From: Pseudomonadota bacterium
GTDB taxonomy: Bacteria; Pseudomonadota; Alphaproteobacteria; Rhizobiales; Hyphomicrobiaceae
Direction: 5' to 3'
Assembly: GCA_023412745.1 (NCBI GenBank)
Contig: JAEZBZ010000186.1
Location: forward strand, 1 to 5,294
Length of the DNA stretch: 5,294 nt
Below, piece by piece: positions 1 to 5,294 of the stretch; position 1 is the first letter of the stretch; the number at the start of each line of letters is the position of its first letter. Under the pieces are notes generated by a model. The model was given only the letters and a program-made list of their open reading frames with translations, had not been told where the DNA came from and made no database searches. The translations under genes were made by a program, and so were the position numbers.

Positions 1-10
1 GCAGGCTTGC

Positions 11-39
11 TTGACAGCACGCGGCAGTGCTCCTTATAT
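11..39 (+). promoter_or_regulatory. sigma70-type promoter of the tRNA gene
   Basis: A perfect consensus -35 box TTGACA (11-16) is followed, after a 17-base spacer, by TTATAT (34-39) as the -10 box. The predicted start is near base 46, leaving a leader of only about five bases before the tRNA. The stretch between the -10 box and the start (40-45, CGCCGC) is GC-only. Such discriminators are typical of stable-RNA promoters under stringent (ppGpp) control, so that mode of regulation is a reasonable inference. A 5-bp dyad, AGCAC/GTGCT (16-20 and 27-31), lies inside the spacer. Confidence 0.7.
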
Positions 40-50
40 CGCCGCGGCTT

Positions 51-127
51 GGCGGGATAGCTCAGGTGGTTAGAGCGAAGGTCTCATAATCCTTAGGTCG
101 GCGGTTCGAGTCCGCCTCCCGCTACCA
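51..127 (+). tRNA. tRNA-Met (CAT anticodon), probably elongator
   Basis: The full cloverleaf can be folded by hand. The 7-bp acceptor stem pairs 51-57 with 117-123 and starts with a G-U pair. The D-stem is GCTC/GAGC (60-63 with 73-76). The anticodon loop is CTCATAA (83-89) with anticodon CAT at 85-87. The T-stem GGCGG/CCGCC (100-104 with 112-116) encloses the loop TTCGAGT. A73 is at base 124 and CCA is encoded at 125-127. The anticodon stem ends in a T-T mismatch (82 with 90). The paired first acceptor position and the lack of three G-C pairs in the anticodon stem argue against initiator tRNA. Elongator Met fits best. A lysidine-modified tRNA-Ile with the same CAT anticodon cannot be fully excluded by eye. 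Confidence 0.95.
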
Positions 128-128
128 G

Positions 129-152
129 CGTTCCCCTCACTTTGGGGATTGC
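129..152 (+). terminator. hairpin downstream of the tRNA, possible terminator
   Basis: TCCCC (132-136) pairs with GGGGA (144-148) around a 7-base loop. The stem can be extended past one mismatch by bases 129-130 with 150-151. It begins two bases after the tRNA CCA, where a terminator or 3'-processing signal would be expected. No clear T-run follows, so intrinsic termination is uncertain. Confidence 0.3.
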
Positions 153-236
153 GTTATGGGCTCGCTCGTTGCAGCAGGATCGTGGTTGCGCTGCTTTCCC
201 GACAAAAGACCCATATCACATTGCAATTATTCATCT

Positions 237-257
237 AATTGGCACTTTGCCCCAATT
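237..257 (-). terminator. hairpin just after the exonuclease stop codon
   Basis: The inverted repeat AATTGG / CCAATT starts four bases beyond the stop codon of the minus-strand exonuclease gene. An alternative fold gives an 8-bp stem, AATTGGCA with TGCC plus AATT, a 3-base loop and a 2-base bulge. Its position suggests a role in ending or stabilising that transcript. No T-run follows on the minus strand, so a factor-independent terminator is not proven. Confidence 0.3.
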
Positions 258-261
258 GAAA

Positions 262-948
262 TCACCGTAACATGCTCCTTGGTGCGGCTACGGCGGCCAG
301 ATAAATTGACAGTGTCATTTGACAGTCCTCCAGCACTCGGTGCGCGCCAGTTGGTTGAAGGCCTTGTGCCGAGACAACATCTGACAGTCTGTGACGAGGA
401 AGTTCCGGCCAGGTTTTTCGCGCCAACTGCAATGCGCACTGAACCTCGTTTGGGAGCGATCGTCCCATTTGCTCCGCTGCGCGACATAGAAACGACCTGT
501 CGAAAGCCGGATTGTAAAACACCAGCACGTCGTCAGCGATGAACTCCAGAAATTCTGCCATTGCGATAGAAAGCGGCTGTCCGTCCTTTTCGAGCATCTC
601 GTCAGTTATGCCTGTCAAGCGAACAATTTTTCTATCGAGAGGACGCCCACGCTCGTTTCTGACGAGTGTCGAAAAGCTCGTCGTTATACCAGTCTTGCTG
701 TCTACAGCTATTGCACCGATTTCGATGATCTGGTGAGAGTTGGGATTGAGCCCTGTGGTTTCAATGTCAGCGACGATAAAGCGTTTGGGCAAGGAACGCA
801 CCTTCTGTCGTGGAGCGCGCCGTTTTCGCGTTTTGCTGTATTCAAGCGGTTCGGGAGTCGCCGTCTCGTTTGGCTGAGAACATCTACGCGGCCTCCAAAA
901 CCACGCCGCAATGACTATCAACATCACCAGTATTGCCAAAGCATCCAT
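262..948 (-). CDS. membrane-anchored DnaQ-like 3'-5' exonuclease (DEDDh family)
   Basis: This 228-residue protein has the three exonuclease motifs of the DnaQ/RNase T fold. Motif I is DIETTGLN with acidic residues D61 and E63. Motif II is NPAFD with D150. Motif III is HRVLED with H203 and D208, the H-x4-D form of DEDDh enzymes. These residues bind two metal ions that cleave 3'-terminal nucleotides. Residues 3-18 are strongly hydrophobic and are followed by an arginine/lysine-rich, disordered-looking linker up to about residue 56, which suggests an inner-membrane anchor with a cytoplasmic catalytic domain. It is too short to be a polymerase and lacks other domains, so the natural substrate (DNA or RNA) is unknown. 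The ATG at 946-948 was chosen because it puts the hydrophobic segment at the extreme N-terminus. An in-frame GTG at 988-990 would add 14 residues, and neither start has a strong ribosome site. The gene is about half GC, lower than the neighbouring tonB-like and cox genes. It faces the tRNA gene convergently. Confidence 0.88.
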   Translation of the reverse strand: MDALAILVMLIVIAAWFWRPRRCSQPNETATPEPLEYSKTRKRRAPRQKVRSLPKRFIVADIETTGLNPNSHQIIEIGAIAVDSKTGITTSFSTLVRNERGRPLDRKIVRLTGITDEMLEKDGQPLSIAMAEFLEFIADDVLVFYNPAFDRSFLCRAAEQMGRSLPNEVQCALQLARKTWPELPRHRLSDVVSAQGLQPTGAHRVLEDCQMTLSIYLAAVAAPRSMLR

Positions 949-1230
949 GGGCCGTCTTTCGCGCAATAGATCGATGAGAAGCAAAGCCACTTAAAGCTCT
1001 GGCTATAAATCCGTCTACGCACTATTTGGGGTTTCCCCAGGAAGCTGGAATCCGTAACCGGCAAAGTGATTAAAACTGGTGTGCTCCAAGCGATCTCGTT
1101 GCCCCGTATCTGTCACGTGCGATGATGTAACGCTTGCATCACCGACTTGCCGACGCAATCCGGCCATTGCTACGCGTACACAGTGGGATCACAGCGATTC
1201 CCAACCCGGCGCGGTGGCGCGCAGAAAGAA
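949..1230. other. divergent intergenic region with a small perfect inverted repeat
   Basis: This 282-base gap separates the exonuclease gene (reading left) from the TonB-like gene (reading right), so it should hold promoters for both. No convincing -35/-10 pair could be picked for either gene. It contains TGGGG-TTT-CCCCA at 1027-1039, a palindromic CACGTG in the row 1111-1120, and a looser dyad TGATG/CATCA (1123-1127 with 1137-1141). No RNA gene or conserved reading frame was seen. Confidence 0.4.
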
Positions 1231-2235
1231 ATGACCGAGCAGACCTTGGATCAGCCGATCGAACTGGAGGCGTCGGGAGCATCGTTCTCCACGGCGGTGC
1301 TCCAGGGCGACCGGGCGTTCAATTTCGCGCTCGCGCTGGCGGCGGCGCTGCCCGTCCTGCTGGTTATCCTGATGACGGGCTTCGCCGGCAGTTCCAGCTC
1401 GCAGCGGCGGATCGGCGATCCGAGCGGCGCCGACAGCGCCGTCAGTATCGAAATGGTGACGGACGCCGACCTGCGCAGCCTCTCGACGATTTCTGACAAA
1501 GCCCCCGGCCTGCCCGTTCCGCCGGTGCCGCCGCCTCCGCAACAGGCAGAACCGCAGGAAGCCCAGCCGCAGCCGGCTGAGCCTCCGCCGCCTGCCGAGG
1601 CAGAGGCGCAGCCTCCCGAACCGCCCGCGCCCGCAGAGCCGCCCGCAAAAGCCGCTGAACCAACCCCGACGCCCGAGATCGAGATCGACGAGAAAACCTT
1701 GGCCCTGCCGGTGCCCGGCCTGGAGCCTCCGCCGAAGAAGCAGGAGACCAAGCAGCCCGAGGCCAAGAAGCAGGAAACCAAGCAGGTTGAAGACAAACGC
1801 CAGCCGCCAACGAAGTCAGCGGAACAGGCCAAATCCGAGCCCGCCAGGCAGCGCCCGACACAACCCAAGTCATCGAAGACGGCCAGGCTCGACCTGACAC
1901 CGCCGCCGACGACATTCATGGGGAGTGGCGGCGCCGGAGTCGAACGGCCTCCGGGGATCACGCGGTCGGGAGAGAACGATGCCTTCGCCCAGGGTGTCAT
2001 CCGCGCCCTGCAGCGCACGATGCCCCAGCTCAGCAACACGTTTGGCCGCGTCACCGTGCGCATCACGCTGGATATGAACGGCAGTCTGGTCAGGACCGAG
2101 GTCGTGCGGCAGTCCAACGTCGCCGGGCTGGATCAGAACGTCGTGTTCGCCACGCGGCAATCGAGCTTTCCGTTCCCACCGCGCAACGCCGTCCCGGCGG
2201 ATCTGGTTTTCGTGGTCACCTACATTTATCGGTAG
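1231..2235 (+). CDS. TonB-family energy-transducer-like protein
   Basis: This 334-residue protein has the TonB layout. A short cytoplasmic N-terminus is followed by one membrane helix at about residues 31-53, then a long periplasmic spacer rich in Pro, Ala and Glu (about 91-170). A Lys/Gln/Glu-rich stretch follows (about 169-205), and the compact C-terminal domain spans about 249-334. That last part, with GRVTVRITLDMNGSLV and the closing strand VVTYIYR, matches the TonB C-terminal fold, which contacts outer membrane receptors or other envelope partners. In classical systems TonB passes proton-motive energy from ExbB/ExbD to receptors. No exbB, exbD or receptor gene lies in the window, so its partner is unknown. 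The start at 1231 was chosen because AGAAAG lies just upstream and the N-terminus is then of normal length; an upstream ATG at 1147 would add 28 unlikely residues. The gene is very GC-rich in the spacer. A TolA-like envelope protein is a less likely alternative. Confidence 0.85.
   Translation: MTEQTLDQPIELEASGASFSTAVLQGDRAFNFALALAAALPVLLVILMTGFAGSSSSQRRIGDPSGADSAVSIEMVTDADLRSLSTISDKAPGLPVPPVPPPPQQAEPQEAQPQPAEPPPPAEAEAQPPEPPAPAEPPAKAAEPTPTPEIEIDEKTLALPVPGLEPPPKKQETKQPEAKKQETKQVEDKRQPPTKSAEQAKSEPARQRPTQPKSSKTARLDLTPPPTTFMGSGGAGVERPPGITRSGENDAFAQGVIRALQRTMPQLSNTFGRVTVRITLDMNGSLVRTEVVRQSNVAGLDQNVVFATRQSSFPFPPRNAVPADLVFVVTYIYR
1735..1794 (+). repeat. tandem 30-base repeat coding for a decapeptide
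   Basis: Two adjacent 30-base units (1735-1764 and 1765-1794) encode KKQETKQPEA and KKQETKQVED within the TonB-like spacer. The first seven residues are identical. The units differ at one silent base in the Glu codon of that stretch and at several bases in their last three codons. This looks like a local duplication in a low-complexity spacer, where length change is usually tolerated. Confidence 0.75.
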
Positions 2236-2241
2236 CGGAAG

Positions 2242-2257
2242 TGCCGACGCTGCGGCA
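2242..2257. terminator. hairpin between convergent genes, possible bidirectional terminator
   Basis: TGCCG (2242-2246) pairs with CGGCA (2253-2257) around the 6-base loop ACGCTG. It sits in the 27-base gap between the TonB-like stop codon and the stop codon of the barrel gene, so it could end transcription in both directions. The stem is short and neither side has a strong T-run, so efficiency is doubtful. Confidence 0.35.
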
Positions 2258-2262
2258 TGCCT

Positions 2263-2958
2263 TTAGAACTTGTAGGCAAGTCCGAACATCAGATCGTGTC
2301 GGTCGAGATCGATCTTCGTCGGCGTCGGCGGATTGTTACCGACAATGGTCGTCTTGCCGTTGAAGTCCGCATATTTGTAATCGAACCGCGCGATCATATT
2401 CCGAGTCAGCGCATACTCGAGGCCAGCTCCAAGCGTTATGCCCAACATCGTGTCATGGCCATGGTTATCCAACGGCTGTAAATAGCCGACCTTCACGTTT
2501 CCAGCAGCCACACCCACCGCGACATACGGCATAAATCGATCCATCGCATAGCCAATCCGGGTGCGGCCCCCCACCGACCAGTCAGAAGACGCAAAACCAG
2601 TTACACCGGGATACAGCACCCCATTCTCGTAGTACGGGCTGTCACGATCTGCTGCATCACCAAACGTCACGTCGGCTTCGATGCCAAAGACAAAGTTGCT
2701 GGGTGTTTGCACGTTCATCCCGGCGTATGCACCACCGATGACGCGATCGAGCTCGTTCGACGTTGAATAAGTCCGTCCGTTGAAAGGCCAAACAAAAGCG
2801 GTGTCCGCGGTTGCCCAACTCTGCCCGACCTGGGCGCCGACGTAGAAACCCGACCAATTGAAGCTCGCCCCACGATCAGCGGCCATCGCATCATGACCCA
2901 ACCCGCCGCAACACAAGGCGGCAAACGCCGTCACCGCTATCCGAGATTGCCGCATCAT
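2263..2958 (-). CDS. small beta-barrel outer membrane protein (Omp25/Omp31-like)
   Basis: This 231-residue protein begins with a Sec signal peptide: a positively charged start, a hydrophobic core at about residues 7-20, and AMA at 24-26 before the predicted cleavage site. The mature protein opens with FNWSGFYVGAQVG (33-45), the typical first strand of the OmpA-like/Omp25 barrel family. Alternating aromatic strands follow, including FVFGIEADVTFG, GGRTRIGYAM, FMPYVAVGVAAG, LGAGLEYAL and MIARFDYKYADF. It ends in AYKF, with a terminal phenylalanine as needed for recognition by the BAM assembly machinery. An eight-stranded barrel is likely. The role may be structural or surface-related, and no substrate can be inferred. 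The ATG at 2956-2958 was chosen because it puts the signal peptide first and is preceded by a G-rich ribosome site. A second ATG follows immediately, and an upstream ATG at 3048 would add 30 residues and bury the signal peptide. It is less GC-rich than the cox genes next to it. Confidence 0.88.
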   Translation of the reverse strand: MMRQSRIAVTAFAALCCGGLGHDAMAADRGASFNWSGFYVGAQVGQSWATADTAFVWPFNGRTYSTSNELDRVIGGAYAGMNVQTPSNFVFGIEADVTFGDAADRDSPYYENGVLYPGVTGFASSDWSVGGRTRIGYAMDRFMPYVAVGVAAGNVKVGYLQPLDNHGHDTMLGITLGAGLEYALTRNMIARFDYKYADFNGKTTIVGNNPPTPTKIDLDRHDLMFGLAYKF

Positions 2959-2969
2959 CCCCCCGCACC

Positions 2970-2986
2970 CATCTCGCCCCGAGATG
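2970..2986 (-). promoter_or_regulatory. perfect hairpin in the mRNA leader of the barrel gene
   Basis: CATCTCG (2970-2976) and CGAGATG (2980-2986) form a perfect 7-bp inverted repeat with a 3-base loop, 11 bases upstream of the chosen ATG. With the predicted promoter start near 2990, the hairpin would lie about four bases from the mRNA 5' end. This is the position of the stabilising stem-loop known in the enterobacterial ompA leader. A regulator operator is the other reading, since the sequence is also a DNA palindrome. Confidence 0.5.
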
Positions 2987-2996
2987 ATTCGCGGCA

Positions 2997-3027
2997 ATTT
3001 TACCATGGTTCGCTCAGCTAACGCCAA
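2997..3027 (-). promoter_or_regulatory. candidate promoter of the barrel gene
   Basis: Read on the minus strand, TAAAAT (3002-2997) matches the -10 consensus at five of six positions. TTGGCG (3027-3022) matches the conserved TTG of the -35 box. The spacer is 19 bases, longer than ideal. It lies in the 111-base gap after coxG and would give the barrel gene its own transcript, independent of the cox cluster. Confidence 0.4.
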
Positions 3028-3069
3028 GTCTCGGATCGGTAACGTCATTCGCGCCCGACCGGAACGTCT

Positions 3070-3516
3070 CTACCCCACCGCCTTGGCGAAATTGGCGAAG
3101 AACTCGTCCGCGTTCTTCTTCGCGACGCTGCCGATCAGGCGGCCCCCGAGTTGGGCGATCTTGCCGCCGACCTGCGCGTCGACGTCGTAGATGAGAAGCG
3201 TCTGGCCGCCGTCGGCATCTTCCAGGCGGACATTGGCGCCGCCCTTGGCGAAGCCTGAAATACCGCCATCACCCTGCCCGCTGATGCGATAGCTGTTGGG
3301 CGGGTCGAGGTCGGACAGCGTAATGCTGCCCTTGAAACGAGCCCCCACCGGGCCGATCTTGATTTTGGCCACGGCATGGAAATCGGTATCGCTGGTTTTC
3401 TCCAGGCTCTCGCAGCCCGGAATGCACGCCTTGAGCACGTCCGCGTCGTTGAGCTTGGCCCATACGGTCGGACGATCCGCGGGAAGCAAAACTTCCCCGT
3501 TCATGTTCAGTGCCAT
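3070..3516 (-). CDS. coxG: CoxG-family SRPBCC protein (CO dehydrogenase subunit G)
   Basis: This 148-residue cytoplasmic protein shows the hallmarks of the CoxG family, a START/Bet v1-like helix-grip fold with a hydrophobic cavity. The N-terminal block includes GEVLLPADRPTVWAKLND (7-24) and LKACIPGCESL (28-38). Next come KIKIGPVGARFKG (51-63), a glycine-rich turn GQGDGGISGFAKGGANV (80-96) and VGGKIAQLGGRLI (116-128). CoxG proteins accompany molybdenum CO dehydrogenases and related hydroxylases. They have been linked to membrane attachment of the enzyme and, in actinobacteria, to quinone binding. Some relatives carry a long hydrophobic or disordered C-terminal tail, but this one stops right after the core domain. 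AGGA at 3526-3523 lies six bases before the ATG and supports the start. It is the last gene of the coxL-coxM-coxG run, 59 bases after coxM, and probably cotranscribed. Family assignment is firm; the precise role is inferred from the family. Confidence 0.92.
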   Translation of the reverse strand: MALNMNGEVLLPADRPTVWAKLNDADVLKACIPGCESLEKTSDTDFHAVAKIKIGPVGARFKGSITLSDLDPPNSYRISGQGDGGISGFAKGGANVRLEDADGGQTLLIYDVDAQVGGKIAQLGGRLIGSVAKKNADEFFANFAKAVG

Positions 3517-3575
3517 GATGTGTCCTGCAGCATGAGTGCGGCGCGCCCCCGCCAGGGAACGCGCCAGGGTTCGTC

Positions 3576-4358
3576 TCAGGCCAACTTGGCAACGGCGCGC
3601 TTCGCCATCACCGCGATGAGATGCGCGCGATAATCGGCGCCCGCGTGGATGTCGGTGTTGAGATCGGACGCATCGACCGTGATGCCATCGAGCGCCTTCA
3701 CCGCCAACGCACCTTTCAGCGCGATCTCCATCGCCGGCACGCGAAACACGCCAGCCTGCCCCGCACCCGTGACGGCGACGCGTACGTCGGCGCCGTGCTG
3801 GGCCACCGCCACGCCAACCAACGCGTAGCGCGACGCCGGATTGGCGAACTTGGCCGGCAGCGGAAAGCTGATCGCGGTTATTACCTCGCCTTCGTCCAGC
3901 GCCGTCGTGAACAGGCCCTGGAAAAAATTGTCCGCCGCGATCTCGCGCTTGTCCGTGTGCACCGTTGCGCCCAGCGCCAGCAGCGCCGCCGGATAGTCGG
4001 CTGCCGGATCGTTGTTGGCGACCGAGCCACCGATGGTGCCCAGATTGCGCACATGCGGATCGCCGATGCCTTCAGCCAGCGCCGCCAGCTCCGGCAATGC
4101 CGCCCTGACCACACGCGATTCCGCCACCGAGGCATGCGTCGCCATGGCGCCGATGGTCAGTGCCGAGGACGACACCTCGATCTTGCGCAGCTCGGCGATG
4201 CCGCCGAGATCGATGATGTTCTCCGGCTGCGCCAGCCGCTGCTTCATGGTGGGAATGAGCGTCTGGCCGCCGGCCAGCAGCGTCGCGCCCGGATTGGCCT
4301 TCAATGCCAAGTCGACCTCATTCAGCGAGTGAGGACGGCGATAATCGAATGCGTACAT
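3576..4358 (-). CDS. coxM: CoxM-like FAD-binding medium subunit of a molybdenum hydroxylase
   Basis: This 260-residue protein is the flavoprotein subunit of an aerobic CO-dehydrogenase-like enzyme of the xanthine dehydrogenase family. It accepts electrons from the iron-sulfur subunit and passes them to the respiratory chain. The N-terminal FAD domain has the pyrophosphate-binding loops AGGQT (29-33) and GTIGGSVANND (107-117), the latter preceded by IGDPHVRNL (98-106). A further AAADYPAAL-type segment (119-125) follows, and the C-terminal CO_deh_flav_C domain occupies roughly 155-257. The length is near the lower end of the family. The start at 4358 is favoured over upstream in-frame codons because it begins the conserved MYAFDYRRP sequence and has a good ribosome site. 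The coxL stop is 13 bases upstream, so translation is probably coupled. Substrate cannot be judged from this subunit. Confidence 0.95.
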   Translation of the reverse strand: MYAFDYRRPHSLNEVDLALKANPGATLLAGGQTLIPTMKQRLAQPENIIDLGGIAELRKIEVSSSALTIGAMATHASVAESRVVRAALPELAALAEGIGDPHVRNLGTIGGSVANNDPAADYPAALLALGATVHTDKREIAADNFFQGLFTTALDEGEVITAISFPLPAKFANPASRYALVGVAVAQHGADVRVAVTGAGQAGVFRVPAMEIALKGALAVKALDGITVDASDLNTDIHAGADYRAHLIAVMAKRAVAKLA

Positions 4359-4366
4359 GTCTGTCT

Positions 4367-4371
4367 CTCCC
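4367..4371 (-). promoter_or_regulatory. ribosome binding site of coxM
   Basis: GGGAG on the minus strand lies eight bases before the coxM ATG and immediately after the coxL TGA. It fills the 13-base gap between the two genes. It decides the coxM start, since the longer frame reaching back to 4466 would overlap coxL by about 95 bases. Confidence 0.65.
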
Positions 4372-5294
4372 TCACTCTGCGGCTTGCTTGGTGACGGCCT
4401 TCTGGGCCGCGCGCCAGACCGCCTGCGGCGTCGCCGGCATGGCGACGTCCTCATGCCCGAGCGCATCGGTAATGGCGTTGATCAGGGCCGGTGGCGCCGC
4501 GATGGCGCCGGCCTCGCCGCAGCCCTTCATGCCCAGCGGGTTCGACGGGCATGGCGTGCTGGTCATCGACACCACATACGAAGGCAGATCGTCAGCCCGC
4601 GGCATGCAGTAGTCCATATAGCTGGCGGTGATGAGCTGGCCGCTGTCGTCGTAAACGGCGCCCTCCAGCATCGCCTGGCCGACGCCCTGGGCAATGCCGC
4701 CGTGCACCTGTCCCTCGACGATCATCGGGTTGATGAGGATCCCGAAGTCGTCGACGGCCGTCCAGCGATCGATCCTCGTGTGGCCGGTGTCCGGGTCGAT
4801 CTCGACCTCGGCAATGTGCACGCCCGAGGGGAACGTGAAGTTCTTCGGGTCGTAGAACGAGCCTTCCTTGAGACCGGGCTCGATCACTTCCGGATCGAAC
4901 TTGTGGGCGACATAGGCCTGCAGCGCCACCTCGCCGAAGGTCATCTTCTTATTCGTGCCGCGTCCCAGGAATTCGCCGTTCTCGAAGTCGACGCTGTCCT
5001 CGGGCACTTCCATGCAGGCGGCAGCGACGCGCTTGCCCTTGGCGACGATCTTCTCCGCGGCCTTGACGATGGCCGAAGCACCGACCGCACCCGAGCGTGA
5101 GCCGTACGTGCCCATGCCCATCTGCACCTTGTCGGTATCGCCGTGGACGATCGAAACCTGATCGATGGGCACGCCGAGCTTCGACGCAATGACCTGGGCG
5201 AACGTCGTCTCATGGCCCTGGCCATGGCTGTGCGAGCCGGTGAGCACTTCGATCGTGCCGACTGGGTTCACGCGGATCTCCGCGCTTTCCCAGA
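4372..5294 (-). CDS. coxL: CoxL-like molybdenum-cofactor large subunit, C-terminal part
   Basis: The frame is open to the right edge, giving about 307 residues of a protein usually near 770-810 long. The N-terminal part and start lie beyond base 5294. The visible part is the molybdopterin-cytosine-dinucleotide binding region of the xanthine dehydrogenase family. It has SHGQGHETTFAQ (about 5233-5194), then HGDTDKVQMGMGTYGSRSG (about 5145-5089), DDFGILINPMIVEGQVHGG with QGVGQAMLEG, and the late GCGEAGA motif. The glutamate of that motif (codon 4513-4515) corresponds to the catalytic base near molybdenum. The enzyme hydroxylates or oxidises a small substrate using water, with CO as the textbook case. 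The loop that separates form I (AYxCSFR) from form II (AYRGAGR) is outside the window. The L-then-M gene order, with coxS expected upstream, fits form II or another CoxL-like hydroxylase. A valine codon GTG at 5271 is internal, not a start, because WESAEIR of the same family block precedes it. Confidence 0.93.
   Translation of the reverse strand, partial: WESAEIRVNPVGTIEVLTGSHSHGQGHETTFAQVIASKLGVPIDQVSIVHGDTDKVQMGMGTYGSRSGAVGASAIVKAAEKIVAKGKRVAAACMEVPEDSVDFENGEFLGRGTNKKMTFGEVALQAYVAHKFDPEVIEPGLKEGSFYDPKNFTFPSGVHIAEVEIDPDTGHTRIDRWTAVDDFGILINPMIVEGQVHGGIAQGVGQAMLEGAVYDDSGQLITASYMDYCMPRADDLPSYVVSMTSTPCPSNPLGMKGCGEAGAIAAPPALINAITDALGHEDVAMPATPQAVWRAAQKAVTKQAAE

Noticed and set aside
51..127. tRNA 3' end as an attachment site of an integrated element
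   Set aside because: No second copy of the tRNA 3' end and no integrase were found in the window, so only composition hints at transfer.
156..542. Plus-strand open frame of 128 codons after the tRNA
   Set aside because: Most of it overlaps the conserved catalytic region of the exonuclease on the other strand. It shows no motif and no clear ribosome site.
1251..2117. Minus-strand open frame (288 codons) opposite the TonB-like gene
   Set aside because: It has long Gly/Ser/Ala runs that mirror the Pro/Ala/Glu spacer codons of the real gene, and no recognisable domain.
3550..3569. Direct repeat CGCCAGGG with 12-base period between coxM and coxG
   Set aside because: Two short GC-rich copies can arise by chance, and no role in the 59-base gap is evident.
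3621..4394. Long plus-strand open frame (257 codons) opposite coxM
   Set aside because: The translation is rich in Arg, His and Gln with no family motif. It is the antisense shadow of a GC-rich gene whose minus-strand product has clear FAD-binding motifs.
4357..5100. Long plus-strand open frame (247 codons) opposite coxL
   Set aside because: It lies fully antisense to the conserved CoxL frame and has low-complexity His/Arg/Asp composition, so it is a coding shadow.
1..5294. CRISPR arrays, insertion sequences, riboswitches, toxin-antitoxin or phage genes
   Set aside because: No regularly spaced repeats, transposase motifs, known aptamer layouts or paired small genes were seen on either strand.

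Overview
This is a 5.3 kb chromosomal window that looks alphaproteobacterial, probably Hyphomicrobiales. The reasons are the elongator tRNA-Met with genomically encoded CCA, a small Omp25/Omp31-like barrel, a TonB-like protein of the rhizobial type, and a GC-rich aerobic CO-dehydrogenase-like (cox) gene set. The taxonomic call is inference from gene types only.

Layout. Bases 1-127 hold a strong sigma70-type promoter and a tRNA with CAT anticodon on the + strand. Bases 128-261 carry no gene but hold two hairpins. Bases 262-948 (- strand) encode a DnaQ-like DEDDh 3'-5' exonuclease with an N-terminal membrane segment. Bases 949-1230 are a divergent intergenic region. Bases 1231-2235 (+) encode a TonB-family protein with no ExbB/ExbD partner in view. 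It converges on a beta-barrel outer membrane protein gene at 2263-2958 (-), which has a plausible promoter and a perfect 7-bp hairpin in its short leader. Bases 3070-5294 (-) are a cox cluster read from right to left: the 3' part of coxL, then coxM, then coxG. The cluster enters the window at its right edge.

How they work together. CoxL (molybdenum-cofactor subunit) and CoxM (FAD subunit) belong to one heterotrimeric molybdenum hydroxylase. Its iron-sulfur subunit CoxS is expected upstream, beyond base 5294. CoxG is an SRPBCC-fold accessory protein. The L-then-M order fits the S-L-M arrangement of 'form II' CODH-like enzymes, whose CO-oxidising ability is doubtful, better than the M-S-L order of true form I CO dehydrogenase. 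The active-site loop that would settle this lies outside the window. The tRNA, exonuclease, TonB and barrel genes show no functional link to the cox cluster.

Nothing here is clearly a new system. The items most worth a second look are the membrane-anchored exonuclease in AT-richer DNA beside a tRNA, the leader hairpin of the barrel gene, and the ambiguous form and short CoxG of the cox cluster.
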